Of a stretch of 64,000 bases of DNA, positions 9,023 to 18,572 are shown one piece after another. The stretch's first letter is position 1, and the number at the start of each line of letters is the position of its first letter. Source of the DNA: Planctomonas psychrotolerans. Its GTDB lineage: Bacteria > Actinomycetota > Actinomycetes > Actinomycetales > Microbacteriaceae. Under the pieces are notes generated by a model. It ran no database searches. It saw nothing but the letters and a program-made list of their open reading frames with translations, and was not told the DNA's origin. The stretch lies in the NCBI RefSeq assembly GCF_008642235.1, contig NZ_SJEV01000001.1:2126400-2190399 (forward strand). Direction: 5' to 3'. Position numbers and translations under genes: made by a program.

Positions 9023-9155
9023 GCGGGGTGCCTTTCGGTTGCTGCGGAGAGCTTCCGCGGGAGCTGCGGTATCGGACGCTGCGGCGGGCGCAGCGCTGTC
9101 GGTCCGCCTCAACCTATACGCCCCGGAGGACCAGTGCAGCGGAGGGCCTGGTTCA

Positions 9156-9971
9156 TCACGGTTGGTCCCGCGTCCGGTCGGCGAGCCGCTGCTGCTGCCA
9201 GTGGTGCACGTCGCGCAGCCACTCCAACGGAGCCGACGGTCCGACCCTCGGGTCGCCCGCGCTCCGCCCATCCCGCTGCGCCTCGACGTACGCGCGATCC
9301 AGGTCGATGCGTGCGCGCACCGATCCCGCTCCACCGACGGACCCGTGGCCGGGAATGACCACCGTCACCTCGTCGGCCACGCTGTCGAACAGCTGCAGCG
9401 CCGCGAGGTAGTCCCCGATCGGGTCCGCAGCCTCGAGGTCGAGGAAGGGCATCAGGATGTCGGAGAGCATGTCGCCGGCGACGAGCACGCCGCTCCCGCC
9501 GATCAGGAGGGCGGCGTGACCGGGGGCGTGGGCCGAGTGCTCGAGGATCCGGATCGGCGGACCATCGAACGGAACGGACGCGGCTCCGTCGGGCAGGCCG
9601 GTGAGGAGCCCGAGCAGGTCCATCGGGATCTCGTCCGCGTGCTCGGGCGGGAGCCCGGGAGCCAGCCGGTCGCGCCAGTCCTCGTGCGAGAGCTGCTCCC
9701 GCATGGACGCCGCGCAGCGGGCCGTGCCGTAGCGGGGCACGTCGCCGAAGCGGGCGTGCCAGAGCACGTGATCCCAGTCCGGATGCGTGGCGAACCCCGC
9801 CTCGACGGGCGACCCCAGTCGGCGCACGTCGTCCGCGAGATCCGCTAGTTCGTCCTCCGTGATCCCGGGATCGACGAGCAGCACTCCGGCGCTGCCCCGC
9901 ACGGCGACGGAGCTGCTCTGGAGGAATTCGCTCTCGTGGACGAACACATCCTCTGCGACCTCGTTCAGCAT
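9156..9971 (-). CDS. MBL fold protein with variant HPDWDH metal motif
   Basis: A 271-residue metallo-beta-lactamase-fold protein. The ligand motif that should read HxHxDH reads HPDWDH here, so the second His is Asp. Other elements are present: SAHAPGHAALLI, VAGDMLSD and IPGHGSVGG. The core is followed by about 45 C-terminal residues rich in Arg and Gln. The start ATG follows GGGAGG. The variant could alter metal preference or leave a mononuclear site; function is unknown. It starts 31 nt after the hrpA stop on the same strand and is probably co-transcribed with it. Confidence 0.8.
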   Translation of the reverse strand: MLNEVAEDVFVHESEFLQSSSVAVRGSAGVLLVDPGITEDELADLADDVRRLGSPVEAGFATHPDWDHVLWHARFGDVPRYGTARCAASMREQLSHEDWRDRLAPGLPPEHADEIPMDLLGLLTGLPDGAASVPFDGPPIRILEHSAHAPGHAALLIGGSGVLVAGDMLSDILMPFLDLEAADPIGDYLAALQLFDSVADEVTVVIPGHGSVGGAGSVRARIDLDRAYVEAQRDGRSAGDPRVGPSAPLEWLRDVHHWQQQRLADRTRDQP

Positions 9972-10002
9972 GGCGACCTCCCTGTCACCCGTTCGACGCT
10001 TC

Positions 10003-13000
10003 TTACTTCTCCTTGGCGAGCACCTTGACGATGCGCTGCAGCGACACGGGCTGCGCCGTCCCGAGTTGCTGCGCGAAGAGACTGATGCGCAACTCTTCCA
10101 GCATCCAGCGTGCCTGCGCAATCCTCTCGGGAGCGAAGCGTTCGAGTGGCAGGGTGCCGCCGGCGTCACGGTAGCGCGCGGTCGCCGTGCCGACCTCGGT
10201 CTGCCACGCCCGATCGCGCGCCGGGTTCTCCGGCAGCTTCTCCACGCGAGCGGTGATTCCCGCGAGATAGCGGGGCAGGTCCCGCAGGTGGTCGAGGCCG
10301 GTGCGCGACACGAAGCCGGGGTAGACGAGCGCGGCGAGCTGTTCCCGGGCATCCGTGAGTGCGCCCAGGAATGCCATGTTGGTCGCGCCCTTGATGGCCT
10401 TCTCGGCGGTGCGGACCCCGGAGAAGATCCGGGTCACCTGGCCCACCGTGTCGAACATGCTGTCCATGACCACACCGGAGACGCGGTCCCGCACGGAGTC
10501 GAACTCGGCCTTCATGAACACCTGCCCGCCGGGCTTCACCCGCTGCAGCACCGAGTCCACCACGGCGAGCAGGCAGTCGTCGAAGAGCGCCTGGGTGTTC
10601 TGGTAGGCACTCAGGGCGAGCGTGAGCTTCTCCGCCGAGGTGAGGTGCTGCTGCACGTAGGCGACCGGGGACGGAATGGCGAGGAGCAGCAACCGACGCA
10701 CCCCCCCCGGCAGTTCCCGCGCCTGCTCGGCGGGGGTGGTGAGCAACCGGATCGCGACGCTCGAGCCCTCGTCCACGAGGGCCGGGTAGGCGCGGATGAC
10801 GCTGTCGCCGTGCCGGGTGTCGATCGTGCGGGGAAGCTCGCCGAAGTCCCACGACGTGATGCCGGTGCGCTCGAGGGCGTGCGGCGTGGCCGCGGTCGCG
10901 GCGGCGACGCTCTCCCGCACGCGGGTGGCGAGCCTCCGCTGCAGCCCGGGCAGATCCTTGCCGCGGGCGACGGATTCGCCGCGGTCGCCGACGACGGCGA
11001 AGGTCATGCGCAGGTGCCCGGGCACGCGCTCGATGTCGAAGTCGCGGGGATCCACCTGCACTCCGGTGAGACGCTTCATCACCGTGGCGAGGGTGGCGAG
11101 GAACGCCTCGGCGGGCGTCTCGTCGGCGGGCTCGGGGAGCGCGGCGGCGATCCGCTCGGCCCACTCGGCGGCGGGCACGAAGTTGCGGCGGATCGCCTTC
11201 GGCAGGCTGCGGAGCAGTGCGGTGACGAGCTCGCCTCGAAGCCCGGGCACCTGCCAGTCGAAACCGAGCGGCGACAGGCCGGCGAGCAGCGGGAGGGGCA
11301 CTTGCACGGTGACGCCGTCGTCCTCCGCGCCGGGTTCGAACCGGTAGCGCAGGGCGAGGCGTTGCTCGCCCTGCCGCCAGGTGGCGGGGAACGCGTTCTC
11401 GTCCACCGTCGCCGCGTCGTCCTCGTCGATCAACGCGTCGGCGGTCATGGTGAGGAGGTCTGGGGTCTTCGCCCGCGCGGTGCGCCACCAGCTCGTGAAG
11501 TCGCGCACCGTCGCCACCGTGTGCGGGATGCGCCTGGCGTAGAACTCGTACACGGCCTCGTCGTCGCTCAGGATGTCGCGGCGCCGGGTGCGTTCCTCCA
11601 CCTCGGCGAGTTCGGCGAGGAGGCGCCGGTTGGCCCGGTCGAAGTCGAAGGCGCGGTCGCGGGTCGTCTCGTTGGGCCACTCGCCGTCGACGAGGGCGTG
11701 CCGCAGGAACAGCTCCCGCGCGTGGGCCGGATCCACCCGGGCGAACTGCGCGCGACGCCGGGCGATGATGGGCACCCCGAACAGCGTCACCCGCTCCCAG
11801 GCCACCGCGGCCCCCTGCTTCTTTTCCCAGTGCGGCTCGCTGAAGCTGCGCTTGACCAGGTCGCCGGCGATCGGCTCCGCCCACGCCGGATCGATGGCCG
11901 CGTTCATCCGCGCGAACAGGCGCGAGGTCTCCACCAGCTCCGCGCTCATGACGGCGTTGGGCTGCTTCTTGGCGAGCGCGGATCCGGGGAACAGCAGGAA
12001 GCGCGCCTGCCGGGCGCCCACGTAGTCCTTCTTGGCGGCGTCCTTCAGGCCGATGTGGCTGAGCAGACCGGCGAGCAGCGCCCGGTGCACGCCGTCGGGG
12101 TTCGCGGCGGGGTCGCCGTAGCTGAGTCCGAGCGGCTTGGCGAGCTGGCGGAGCTGGCGCAGCACGTCCTGCCACTCGCGTACGCGGAGGTAGTTCAGGT
12201 ACTCCGCCTTGCAGAGCCGGCGGAACGCGCTCGACCCGAGCTCCTTCTGCTTCTCCTCGAGGTAGTTCCAGAGCGCGAGCAGGGACAGGAAGTCGCTCGT
12301 GGGATCGGCGAAGCGCGAGTGCTTCTCGTCGGCCTGCGGCCGCTTCTCGAGCGGACGCTCCCGCACATCCTGGATCGTCAGTCCGGCGACGATGATCATC
12401 ACCTCGCGGCTGGTGTTGTGCTTCTTCGACTCGATCACCATGCGGCCGAAGCGCGGGTCGATCGGGAGCCGGGCGAGGTCGCGGCCGATGCGGGTGAGCG
12501 CGGGGTCGCCCTCCTTGGTGCGCACCACCGCGCCGAGCTCGGTGAGCAGGTCGATGCCGTCCTTGATGCCGCGCGAGTCCGGTGGCTGCAGGAAGGGGAA
12601 CGCGGCGATGTCGCCGAGTCCGAGCGACACCATCTGCAGGATGACGGCGGCGAGGTTGGTGCGCAGGATCTCCGGTTCGGTGAACTCCGGCCGGCGGGCG
12701 AAGTCCTCCTCGGAGTAGAGCCGGATCGCGATGCCGGGACTCGTGCGACCCGATCGTCCGGAGCGCTGGTTCGCGGAGGCCTGCGAGATCGCCTCGATCG
12801 GCAGGCGCTGCACCTTGGCGCGCACGCTGTACCGCGAGATGCGGGCCGTGCCCGCATCGATCACGTAGCGGATGCCGGGCACGGTGAGGCTCGTCTCCGC
12901 CACGTTGGTCGCGAGCACGACGCGTCGGCGCACCCCGGCCTGGGCGGACGGGCGGAACACCCTGTGCTGGTCGGCGGCGGAGAGGCGTCCGTAGAGCGGG

Positions 13001-13830
13001 AGCACCTCAGTGGCCCGGTCGAGCGCCGAGCCGGAGGAGAGCCGGCCGCGGATCGATTCCTCGGCGTCGCGGATCTCGTTCTCGCCGGAGAGGAAGACGA
13101 GCACGTCGCCCGGTGACTCGGCCGCGAGCTCGTCGAGCGCCGCGTTGATGCCCTCGAGGTAGTCGCGATCATCGGCGGCGGGGCGATCCTCGGCATCCGG
13201 ATCATCGTCGTCGAGCTTTTCCGCGACGAGTGGGCGGTAGCGGATCTCCACGGGGAAGGTGCGGCCCGACACCTCCACGATCGGCGCGCCGCCGAAGTGC
13301 CGGGAGAAGCTCTCGGGGTCGATCGTGGCCGAGGTGATGACGACCTTGAGGTCGGGGCGCTTCGGCAGCAGTTCGCGGAGGTAGCCGAGCAGGAAGTCGA
13401 TGTTGAGGCTGCGCTCGTGCGCCTCGTCGATGATGATCGCGTCGTACTTGCGCAGCAGCCGGTCGGAGTGGATCTCGTTCAGCAGGATGCCGTCGGTCAT
13501 GAGCTTCACGCGGGTCTCGGCCGACACGCGATCGGTGAAGCGCACCTGGTAGCCGACCAGGGCGCCGACCTCCGACCCGAGCTCCTCGGCGATGCGCTCC
13601 GAAATGGTGCGCGCCGCGATCCGGCGGGGCTGCGTGTGCCCGATGCTGGTCCGCCCGAGCTCGAGCAGGATCTTCGGCAACTGGGTGGTCTTGCCGGAGC
13701 CGGTCTCGCCCGCGACGATGACGACCTGATTCTCGCGGATGACGTCGGCGATCTCGTCGCGCATCTGGCTGACCGGCAGCTCGGGCGGGTAGGAGATGCG
13801 CAACGGCGTCTCGGGCAGGGTCGCGGACAT
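10003..13830 (-). CDS. hrpA: ATP-dependent RNA helicase HrpA
   Basis: A 1275-residue DEAH-box helicase, the usual length for bacterial HrpA. Seen in order: Walker A GETGSGKTT (Lys47), TQPRRIAA, DEAHERS, SAT (VVITSATID), then the second RecA domain with NVAETSLTVPG and QRSGRSGRTSPG, followed by the HA2/OB-fold region and the long C-terminal DUF3418 region typical of HrpA. It unwinds RNA or rescues stalled ribosomes, in the cytosol. The start at 13830 (MSATLPETP) is chosen over an in-frame codon seven residues earlier because AAGG lies just before it and a TACGAT box lies 8 nt upstream. It is divergent from the DUF255 gene. Confidence 0.93.
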   Translation of the reverse strand: MSATLPETPLRISYPPELPVSQMRDEIADVIRENQVVIVAGETGSGKTTQLPKILLELGRTSIGHTQPRRIAARTISERIAEELGSEVGALVGYQVRFTDRVSAETRVKLMTDGILLNEIHSDRLLRKYDAIIIDEAHERSLNIDFLLGYLRELLPKRPDLKVVITSATIDPESFSRHFGGAPIVEVSGRTFPVEIRYRPLVAEKLDDDDPDAEDRPAADDRDYLEGINAALDELAAESPGDVLVFLSGENEIRDAEESIRGRLSSGSALDRATEVLPLYGRLSAADQHRVFRPSAQAGVRRRVVLATNVAETSLTVPGIRYVIDAGTARISRYSVRAKVQRLPIEAISQASANQRSGRSGRTSPGIAIRLYSEEDFARRPEFTEPEILRTNLAAVILQMVSLGLGDIAAFPFLQPPDSRGIKDGIDLLTELGAVVRTKEGDPALTRIGRDLARLPIDPRFGRMVIESKKHNTSREVMIIVAGLTIQDVRERPLEKRPQADEKHSRFADPTSDFLSLLALWNYLEEKQKELGSSAFRRLCKAEYLNYLRVREWQDVLRQLRQLAKPLGLSYGDPAANPDGVHRALLAGLLSHIGLKDAAKKDYVGARQARFLLFPGSALAKKQPNAVMSAELVETSRLFARMNAAIDPAWAEPIAGDLVKRSFSEPHWEKKQGAAVAWERVTLFGVPIIARRRAQFARVDPAHARELFLRHALVDGEWPNETTRDRAFDFDRANRRLLAELAEVEERTRRRDILSDDEAVYEFYARRIPHTVATVRDFTSWWRTARAKTPDLLTMTADALIDEDDAATVDENAFPATWRQGEQRLALRYRFEPGAEDDGVTVQVPLPLLAGLSPLGFDWQVPGLRGELVTALLRSLPKAIRRNFVPAAEWAERIAAALPEPADETPAEAFLATLATVMKRLTGVQVDPRDFDIERVPGHLRMTFAVVGDRGESVARGKDLPGLQRRLATRVRESVAAATAATPHALERTGITSWDFGELPRTIDTRHGDSVIRAYPALVDEGSSVAIRLLTTPAEQARELPGGVRRLLLLAIPSPVAYVQQHLTSAEKLTLALSAYQNTQALFDDCLLAVVDSVLQRVKPGGQVFMKAEFDSVRDRVSGVVMDSMFDTVGQVTRIFSGVRTAEKAIKGATNMAFLGALTDAREQLAALVYPGFVSRTGLDHLRDLPRYLAGITARVEKLPENPARDRAWQTEVGTATARYRDAGGTLPLERFAPERIAQARWMLEELRISLFAQQLGTAQPVSLQRIVKVLAKEK

Positions 13831-13913
13831 AGCCTTCCATCGTAAGCCCACGCGGCGTCCCTCGATCCGCGAACGATTCCATTTCCGCCGGTGAGATCGG
13901 CGCGCGCCCGGCG

Positions 13914-13919
13914 TACCGT
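13914..13919 (+). promoter_or_regulatory. -10 box for the DUF255 gene, leaderless
   Basis: TACCGT, 6 nt before the ATG at 13926. The intervening GGAGGG is too close to the ATG to act as a normal ribosome binding site, so a leaderless mRNA is more likely. Confidence 0.5.
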
Positions 13920-13925
13920 GGAGGG

Positions 13926-15941
13926 ATGCCGAATCGACTCGTCGACGCCGTGAGTCCGTACCTCCGCAGCCATGCCGACAACCCGGTCGACTGGTTCGCC
14001 TGGGGGGATGATGCGTTCGCCGAGGCCGCCCGCCGCGACGTGCCGATCCTCGTCTCGATCGGTTACTCCACCTGTCACTGGTGCCATGTGATGGCGCGCG
14101 AGAGCTTCAGCGACCCGGCGCTCGCCGAGGTGCTGAACGACCGCTTCGTCTCCATCAAGGTCGACCGCGAGGAGCATCCCGACGTCGACTCCACCTATAT
14201 CGCCGCCGCGAGCGCCTTCACCGGCAACCTCGGCTGGCCGCTGAACGTGTTCGTCACCCCGGAGGGGAAGGCGTTCCACGCGGGCACGTACTCCCCGCCC
14301 GAGGCCCGCGGGGGGCATCCGTCGTTCCGTCAGGTGCTCGATGCGGTGTCCGAGGCGTGGCGGGATCGCCGCGGCGATGTCGAGGACAACGCCGCCCGGC
14401 TCTCGGAGGCGTTGACCGCGGCGGCCGCCGGACTCGCCACCGCGAGCGACGTGCTCCCCGGCCCGGGCGACTACGAGCGGATCGCCGTCGAACTTCTCGG
14501 CTACGAGGACGAGCGGTTCGGCGGCTTCGGTACCGCACCGAAGTTCCCGATGGCGCCCACGCTGCTGTTGCTCGAGAGTCTCGGCGGCAGCGGCATCCTT
14601 CCCCCGGAGCGCTCCCGCGAGGTGCTGACGCTCGCCGAGCGCACGCTGCGACTCATGGCGGCGTCCGACCTGCGCGACCCGGTGGAGGGCGGGTTCTTCC
14701 GCTACTCCACGCGGCAGGACTGGACCGAGCCGCACTACGAGCGCATGCTCTACGACAACGCCCTGCTGCTCGACGCCTACACCCGGCTGCTGCAGCGGAG
14801 CATCGGCGACCCCCGCGCCGAGGCCGACACGGTCACGGGCATAGCGGACTTCCTCACCGGCGTTCTGCAGCGTCCGGAGGGCGGCTTCGCCTCGGCGCAG
14901 GACTCCGAGAGCATGGTGGACGGCGTGCGGGTGGAGGGCGGGTACTACGCCCTCGACGCCGACGGTCGCACGCGCCAGTCACCGCCCGCGCTCGACGGCA
15001 AGGTGCTCACCGGGTGGAACGGGCTCGCTCTCGGAGCGCTGGCGCGGGCGGGCGCCGCCCTCGATCGCCCGGACTGGCTCGATTCGGCACGGCGGGCCGC
15101 CGACTTCGTGCTCGGCACCCACGCGTCGAACGCCTCCGCACCGAACATCTCCGCGCCGAACACGTCTCATCCGAACGCCTCGGCGGACGGATACGCGTCG
15201 CTGCTGCGCGCCTCGCTCGACGGCCGCGCGTCGTCGGCGACCGCCACCCTCGAGGACTTCGGCATGCTCGCCGGCGGGCTCATCGACCTCGCCCTCGCGA
15301 CCGGAGAGGTCTCGTATGCCGAGGCCGCGCGCGGCCTGATCGACGCCACCCTCACTGGAAACCCCGCCGCCCCGTTCGCGCCGCCCACCGGCGGCGATCC
15401 CACGCTCGCGGCCTTCGGGCTGGCGCTCACCGTGGACCTGAGCGAGGGGGCCTACCCGTCGGGCCTCAGCGCCTGCGCGTCGGCGAGCGCCCGCCTCTCC
15501 CTGCTCACCGCGGACACCCGGTACGCCGCGGCCGCCCGCGCCGCGCTGGGTCTCGCAGCCCCGGCCGCGGCCCAGCGCCCGGTGTCGTTCGGTGCGGCGC
15601 TCGAGGCCAGCATCGACCTGACGGTGCAGCCGACCCAGCTCGTCGTCGTGCTGCCGTCCCCGATGTCGACGTCGACGTCGACCGCGACTCCGACCGCCGT
15701 CGACCCGCTGCTCGACGTGGCCCGCTCGGCATTCGGTGCCGGTCTCGGCGCGGGGTCGGTCACCGCGGCGGTGACCGCCGCTCAGGCGGAGGCGTTCTCC
15801 GCCGCCGGCTTCGAGCTGTTCGACGGCCGTGCCGCGGTCGGGGGCGAGACCACCGCGTATCTGTGCCGCGACTTCGTCTGCCGCCTGCCCGTCACGGAGG
15901 CGGTGGCGCTCCGCACGGCGCTCGAGGCCGTCGTAGCCTGA
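13926..15941 (+). CDS. DUF255 / YyaL family thioredoxin-domain protein
   Basis: A 671-residue protein: an N-terminal thioredoxin-like domain with STCHWCHVM (Cys50-His-Trp-Cys53) and YTxP-type cis-proline region, then an alpha-alpha barrel of the glycoside hydrolase-like type ([39 protein letters not shown]). The family is related to human SPATA20; no activity is firmly established, although roles as thiol oxidoreductase or sugar epimerase-like protein are proposed. A low-complexity Asn/Ser/Ala stretch with repeated APNxS (around 15121-15180) interrupts the barrel. It is cytosolic. A 32-nt gap separates it from the alcohol dehydrogenase gene, so the two may be an operon. Confidence 0.88.
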   Translation: MPNRLVDAVSPYLRSHADNPVDWFAWGDDAFAEAARRDVPILVSIGYSTCHWCHVMARESFSDPALAEVLNDRFVSIKVDREEHPDVDSTYIAAASAFTGNLGWPLNVFVTPEGKAFHAGTYSPPEARGGHPSFRQVLDAVSEAWRDRRGDVEDNAARLSEALTAAAAGLATASDVLPGPGDYERIAVELLGYEDERFGGFGTAPKFPMAPTLLLLESLGGSGILPPERSREVLTLAERTLRLMAASDLRDPVEGGFFRYSTRQDWTEPHYERMLYDNALLLDAYTRLLQRSIGDPRAEADTVTGIADFLTGVLQRPEGGFASAQDSESMVDGVRVEGGYYALDADGRTRQSPPALDGKVLTGWNGLALGALARAGAALDRPDWLDSARRAADFVLGTHASNASAPNISAPNTSHPNASADGYASLLRASLDGRASSATATLEDFGMLAGGLIDLALATGEVSYAEAARGLIDATLTGNPAAPFAPPTGGDPTLAAFGLALTVDLSEGAYPSGLSACASASARLSLLTADTRYAAAARAALGLAAPAAAQRPVSFGAALEASIDLTVQPTQLVVVLPSPMSTSTSTATPTAVDPLLDVARSAFGAGLGAGSVTAAVTAAQAEAFSAAGFELFDGRAAVGGETTAYLCRDFVCRLPVTEAVALRTALEAVVA

Positions 15942-15973
15942 GAGCTTCCACGCGTTTCCCCGGAGGTTTTCCC

Positions 15974-17023
15974 ATGCCCACATCCGTTCCCGCCCTCGTC
16001 GCCGCATCCGCGGGTGCACGCTTCGAGCGCACGACCATCGACCGCCGGGATGTCGGTGAGCACGACGTGCGCATCGACATCGCCTTCGCCGGAATCTGCC
16101 ACTCCGACATCCACCAGGCGCGCGAGGAGTGGGGCGCGGCCATTTTCCCCATGGTGCCCGGCCACGAGATCGCCGGCACCGTCGTCGAGGTGGGTGCCGG
16201 GGTGACGCGGCACCGGGTGGGCGACCGCGTCGGTATCGGCTGCTTCGTCGACTCCTGCCGGACCTGCGAGAACTGTGAAGCAGGGGAGGAGCAGTTCTGC
16301 CTGAAGGGCAACGTCGCGACCTACAACGGTCGGGACTACAGCGGCGACGAGACCTACGGCGGCTACAGCACCGGCATCGTCGCCGACGAGAACTACGTGC
16401 TGAGCATCCCGGACGGCATCCCGCTCGACGCCGCCGCGCCGCTGCTCTGCGCGGGCATCACCACCTACTCGCCGCTGAAGCACTGGGGCGCGGGTCCCGG
16501 CACGAAGGTCGCCGTGGTCGGCATGGGCGGACTCGGCCACATGGGGGTGAAGATCGCCGCGGCGCTCGGCGCCGAGGTCACCGTTCTCAGCCAGACGCTC
16601 TCCAAGCGCGACGACGGCCTGCGTCTCGGCGCCACCGACTACTTCGCCACGAGCGATCCCGACACCTTTCCGGCGAACGCCCGGCGTTTCGACCTGATCC
16701 TCAGCACGGTATCGGCCGACCTCGACATCGACGCGTACCTGTCGATGCTCACCCGGAACGGTTCGATGGTCTTCGTCGGACTGCCGGAGAACCGCCAGAG
16801 CCTCAGTGTCTTCTCGCTCGTGGGTGGCCGCCGCAGCCTCGCCGGATCGAACATCGGCGGGATCCGGGAGACCCAGGAGATGCTCGACTTCTGCGCGGCC
16901 CACGGACTGGGCGCCGACGTGGAGGTCGTGACGGCCGATGGGGTGAACGAGGCGTACGAGCGCGTGGTCGCGAGCGACGTGCGCTACCGGTTCGTCATCG
17001 ACACGTCGACCATCGCCGGCTGA
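15974..17023 (+). CDS. Zinc-dependent alcohol dehydrogenase
   Basis: A 349-residue medium-chain dehydrogenase of the cinnamyl alcohol dehydrogenase/YahK type. Catalytic zinc ligands are visible in AGICHSDIH and PGHEIAG; the structural zinc loop is [15 protein letters not shown] with four Cys. The Rossmann part has [11 protein letters not shown]; the residues after strand 2 ([10 protein letters not shown]) suggest NADP(H). Such enzymes reduce a broad range of aldehydes. The ATG at 15974 follows GGAGG by 7 nt. It lies downstream of the DUF255 gene and is closed by a strong terminator. Confidence 0.92.
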   Translation: MPTSVPALVAASAGARFERTTIDRRDVGEHDVRIDIAFAGICHSDIHQAREEWGAAIFPMVPGHEIAGTVVEVGAGVTRHRVGDRVGIGCFVDSCRTCENCEAGEEQFCLKGNVATYNGRDYSGDETYGGYSTGIVADENYVLSIPDGIPLDAAAPLLCAGITTYSPLKHWGAGPGTKVAVVGMGGLGHMGVKIAAALGAEVTVLSQTLSKRDDGLRLGATDYFATSDPDTFPANARRFDLILSTVSADLDIDAYLSMLTRNGSMVFVGLPENRQSLSVFSLVGGRRSLAGSNIGGIRETQEMLDFCAAHGLGADVEVVTADGVNEAYERVVASDVRYRFVIDTSTIAG

Positions 17024-17070
17024 CTCGCAGCACGGGTGGTTGCGGACCCGCGATCACCCGGCGCATGACG

Positions 17071-17100
17071 AAGGCCCCCGGAGCGAACTCCGGGGGCCTT
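17071..17100. terminator. Rho-independent-type hairpin, bidirectional
   Basis: A perfect 13-bp stem, AAGGCCCCCGGAG with CTCCGGGGGCCTT, and a CGAA tetraloop. It lies between the alcohol dehydrogenase (+) and the GlsB gene (-) and carries AA/TT at its base for both directions. Confidence 0.9.
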
Positions 17101-17119
17101 CGTGTGCGGGTGCGGGGTG

Positions 17120-17389
17120 TTACGCGCGCGAACCCTTGCGTCCGGTGACGAGGCCGTAGATCAGCAGAACGATGATCGCTCCACCGATGGCGAGGGCCCA
17201 GGTGCCGAGGTCGAAGAACTCTTCGATGCCGCGGTTGAAGATGAGCGAACCGAGGAATCCGCCGAGCAGAGCTCCGATGACGCCGAGGACGAGCGTTGCG
17301 ATCCACCCGCCGCCCTGCCTACCCGGAAGGATCAACTTCGCGATTGCGCCGGCGATCAGACCGAGGATCAGGTAACCAATGATGCCCAT
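17120..17389 (-). CDS. GlsB/YeaQ/YmgE family stress membrane protein
   Basis: An 89-residue protein of the transglycosylase-associated family: MGIIGYLILGLIAGAIAKLI first membrane segment, a GRQGGGW turn, TLVLGVIGALLGGFLGSLIF second segment, and TWALAIGGAIIVLLIYGLV third segment with a basic tail. Length and all glycine patterns match the family. It is a small inner-membrane protein commonly induced by stress; no enzymatic role is known. AGGAG lies 9 nt before the ATG. It is probably monocistronic, with an AT-rich leader upstream. Confidence 0.9.
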   Translation of the reverse strand: MGIIGYLILGLIAGAIAKLILPGRQGGGWIATLVLGVIGALLGGFLGSLIFNRGIEEFFDLGTWALAIGGAIIVLLIYGLVTGRKGSRA

Positions 17390-17525
17390 GTGACATAACT
17401 CCTATGCAGATAATTCGCGACCCCGAGTCGGGTTTCGCAGTCGCGGCCCCCGGTTGTGGGGATTCGCTTCTCCAACACTGGCACGCAGAACATCCCAAGC
17501 AAAGCCCAAGATTTCTCACAGGGCC

Positions 17526-17548
17526 GAAAAGAATAACAATCGTTATCT
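17526..17548 (-). terminator. AT-rich hairpin after the 58-residue membrane gene
   Basis: On the minus strand, AGATAAC and GTTATTCT pair around GATT with one bulged T, followed directly by TTTT. It begins 2 nt after the stop of the small membrane gene. It is strikingly AT-rich for this genome. Confidence 0.45.
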
Positions 17549-17549
17549 T

Positions 17550-17726
17550 CTAATTCCGGTCTGACCGGCGATAAATCGACCACATGCGGATCGAAAAGAT
17601 TAATGTACCGATGACCAGCCACGGCACCAGGGGAGTGATGTGAAACAGCATAGCCCCCAGCGTGAGTACGATGCCGACGGTGAGCACGAGCACGAAGCGG
17701 ACGAGCTCGGGCCGGGGCGCATTCAT
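17550..17726 (-). CDS. Small two-segment membrane protein (58 residues)
   Basis: I do not recognise the family. The 58 residues contain two likely membrane segments, FVLVLTVGIVLTLGAMLF (about 11-28) and LVPWLVIGTLIFSIRMW (about 33-49), a short MNAPRPE N-terminus and a basic IYRRSDRN tail. Codon third positions are mainly G/C as in neighbouring genes, though the last 20 codons are less so. No ribosome binding site precedes the ATG; instead its ATGA overlaps the stop of an 11-codon upstream frame, so translation is probably coupled. It is followed by an AT-rich hairpin. Similar small unannotated membrane proteins are common in actinobacteria. Confidence 0.6.
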   Translation of the reverse strand: MNAPRPELVRFVLVLTVGIVLTLGAMLFHITPLVPWLVIGTLIFSIRMWSIYRRSDRN

Positions 17727-17758
17727 GCTGAGCGATCGGTTCGCGCGGGGCGGGGCAT
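17723..17758 (-). CDS. Possible 11-residue leader peptide
   Basis: An 11-codon frame encoding MPRPARTDRSA begins 7 nt after a TAGGTT -10 box (17766-17771, minus strand) and ends in a TGA that overlaps the ATG of the small membrane protein as ATGA. This is the arrangement expected for a leaderless short ORF that delivers ribosomes to the downstream gene. No attenuation-type codon run is seen. Confidence 0.4.
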   Translation of the reverse strand: MPRPARTDRSA

Positions 17759-17791
17759 GCCCCCCAACCTACCCCGCGTGCGTCGGAACGT

Positions 17792-17797
17792 TAGGGT
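17792..17797 (+). promoter_or_regulatory. -10 box for the Pr6Pr-type gene, leaderless
   Basis: TAGGGT followed by 6 nt and the GTG start at 17804. The divergent TAGGTT box for the leader peptide lies 20 bp away on the other strand. Confidence 0.5.
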
Positions 17798-17803
17798 GAA
17801 GCG

Positions 17804-18550
17804 GTGCAGCGGAGGTCCACCAGTTCCCGGAGGTTCACCGGTCCTCAGGCGTTGACCGGTTCGCGGGGATTCACCGGTTCGCGGGGGTTCACCGACTCGC
17901 CGAGCGGTCCCCGGTCCGCCGTCGTTTTCGGGGTTCTGCGGATCGGCATGGCTGCGCTCATCGTGGCGAGTATCGCCACCCAGGTCGCCGACGCGATCGA
18001 TCATGAGGTGTTCGAGCCGTCGGCCTATTTCGCCTACTTCACCGTGCAGACGAATGTGATGAACGTGGTGGCACTCCTCCTCGGTGGGGCGCTCCTCCTC
18101 CGGAGACGTCCCGAGCCCGGCCTCTTCACAAGCGCCCGGATGGCGACGGTCGCCTACGCCGCGGTCACGGGCGTCGTCTATGCCGTGCTCCTGCGCGGCA
18201 CCGGCGTCCCCGCGTACGAGGCGGTCCCGTGGCCGAACGAGGTGCTGCACGTGATGGCCCCGCTGTTCATTCTGCTCGACTGGTTGTTCGCACCCGGGCG
18301 GACGGCGGTGCCTTGGCGCGGGCTCTGGCTCGTGGTGGTCTATCCGCTGGTGTGGCTCGGTTTCACGGTGGGTCGTGGCGTCCTGAGCGGCTGGTATCCG
18401 TATCCGTTCCTCGTGCCGGGCGAATCCGGTGGCTGGGGCGGCGTGGCGCTGTACGTGCTGGGGATCGCGCTCTTCGTGATCGGGGTGGCGTCGGCCGCCA
18501 TCGTGCTGAGCCGGTCCGATCGTCGCGTTCGCCGCCGCGGGAGCCGGTAG
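17804..18550 (+). CDS. Pr6Pr-type six-helix membrane protein
   Basis: A 248-residue membrane protein with about six hydrophobic segments. The signature YFAYFTVQTNVMNVVALLL followed by VTGVVYAVLLRG and NEVLHVMAPLFILLDWLF fits the Pr6Pr (FAR-17a/AIG1-like) family of bacterial membrane proteins, whose function is unknown. The first 35 residues are a low-complexity Ser/Arg/Thr/Gly stretch made by a short DNA repeat (GFTGSRGFT), an unusual extension before the first helix. The GTG start fits the -10 spacing; a start inside the repeat would also give a complete fold. It is transcribed alone, convergent with the FUSC-type gene. Confidence 0.75.
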   Translation: MQRRSTSSRRFTGPQALTGSRGFTGSRGFTDSPSGPRSAVVFGVLRIGMAALIVASIATQVADAIDHEVFEPSAYFAYFTVQTNVMNVVALLLGGALLLRRRPEPGLFTSARMATVAYAAVTGVVYAVLLRGTGVPAYEAVPWPNEVLHVMAPLFILLDWLFAPGRTAVPWRGLWLVVVYPLVWLGFTVGRGVLSGWYPYPFLVPGESGGWGGVALYVLGIALFVIGVASAAIVLSRSDRRVRRRGSR

Positions 18551-18572
18551 CACCGGGTCGAGATCCGTCCGG

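Noticed and set aside
9787-13116. Very long open frame on the plus strand opposite hrpA
   Set aside because: It is a high-GC antisense shadow: composition follows the third-position bias of hrpA, it is rich in Arg, His and Gly without domain motifs, and hrpA itself has complete helicase motifs.
17368-17622. 84-codon frame on the minus strand upstream of the GlsB gene
   Set aside because: It crosses the AT-rich hairpin and the end of the 58-residue membrane gene, has no hydrophobic or domain pattern and low GC at third positions.
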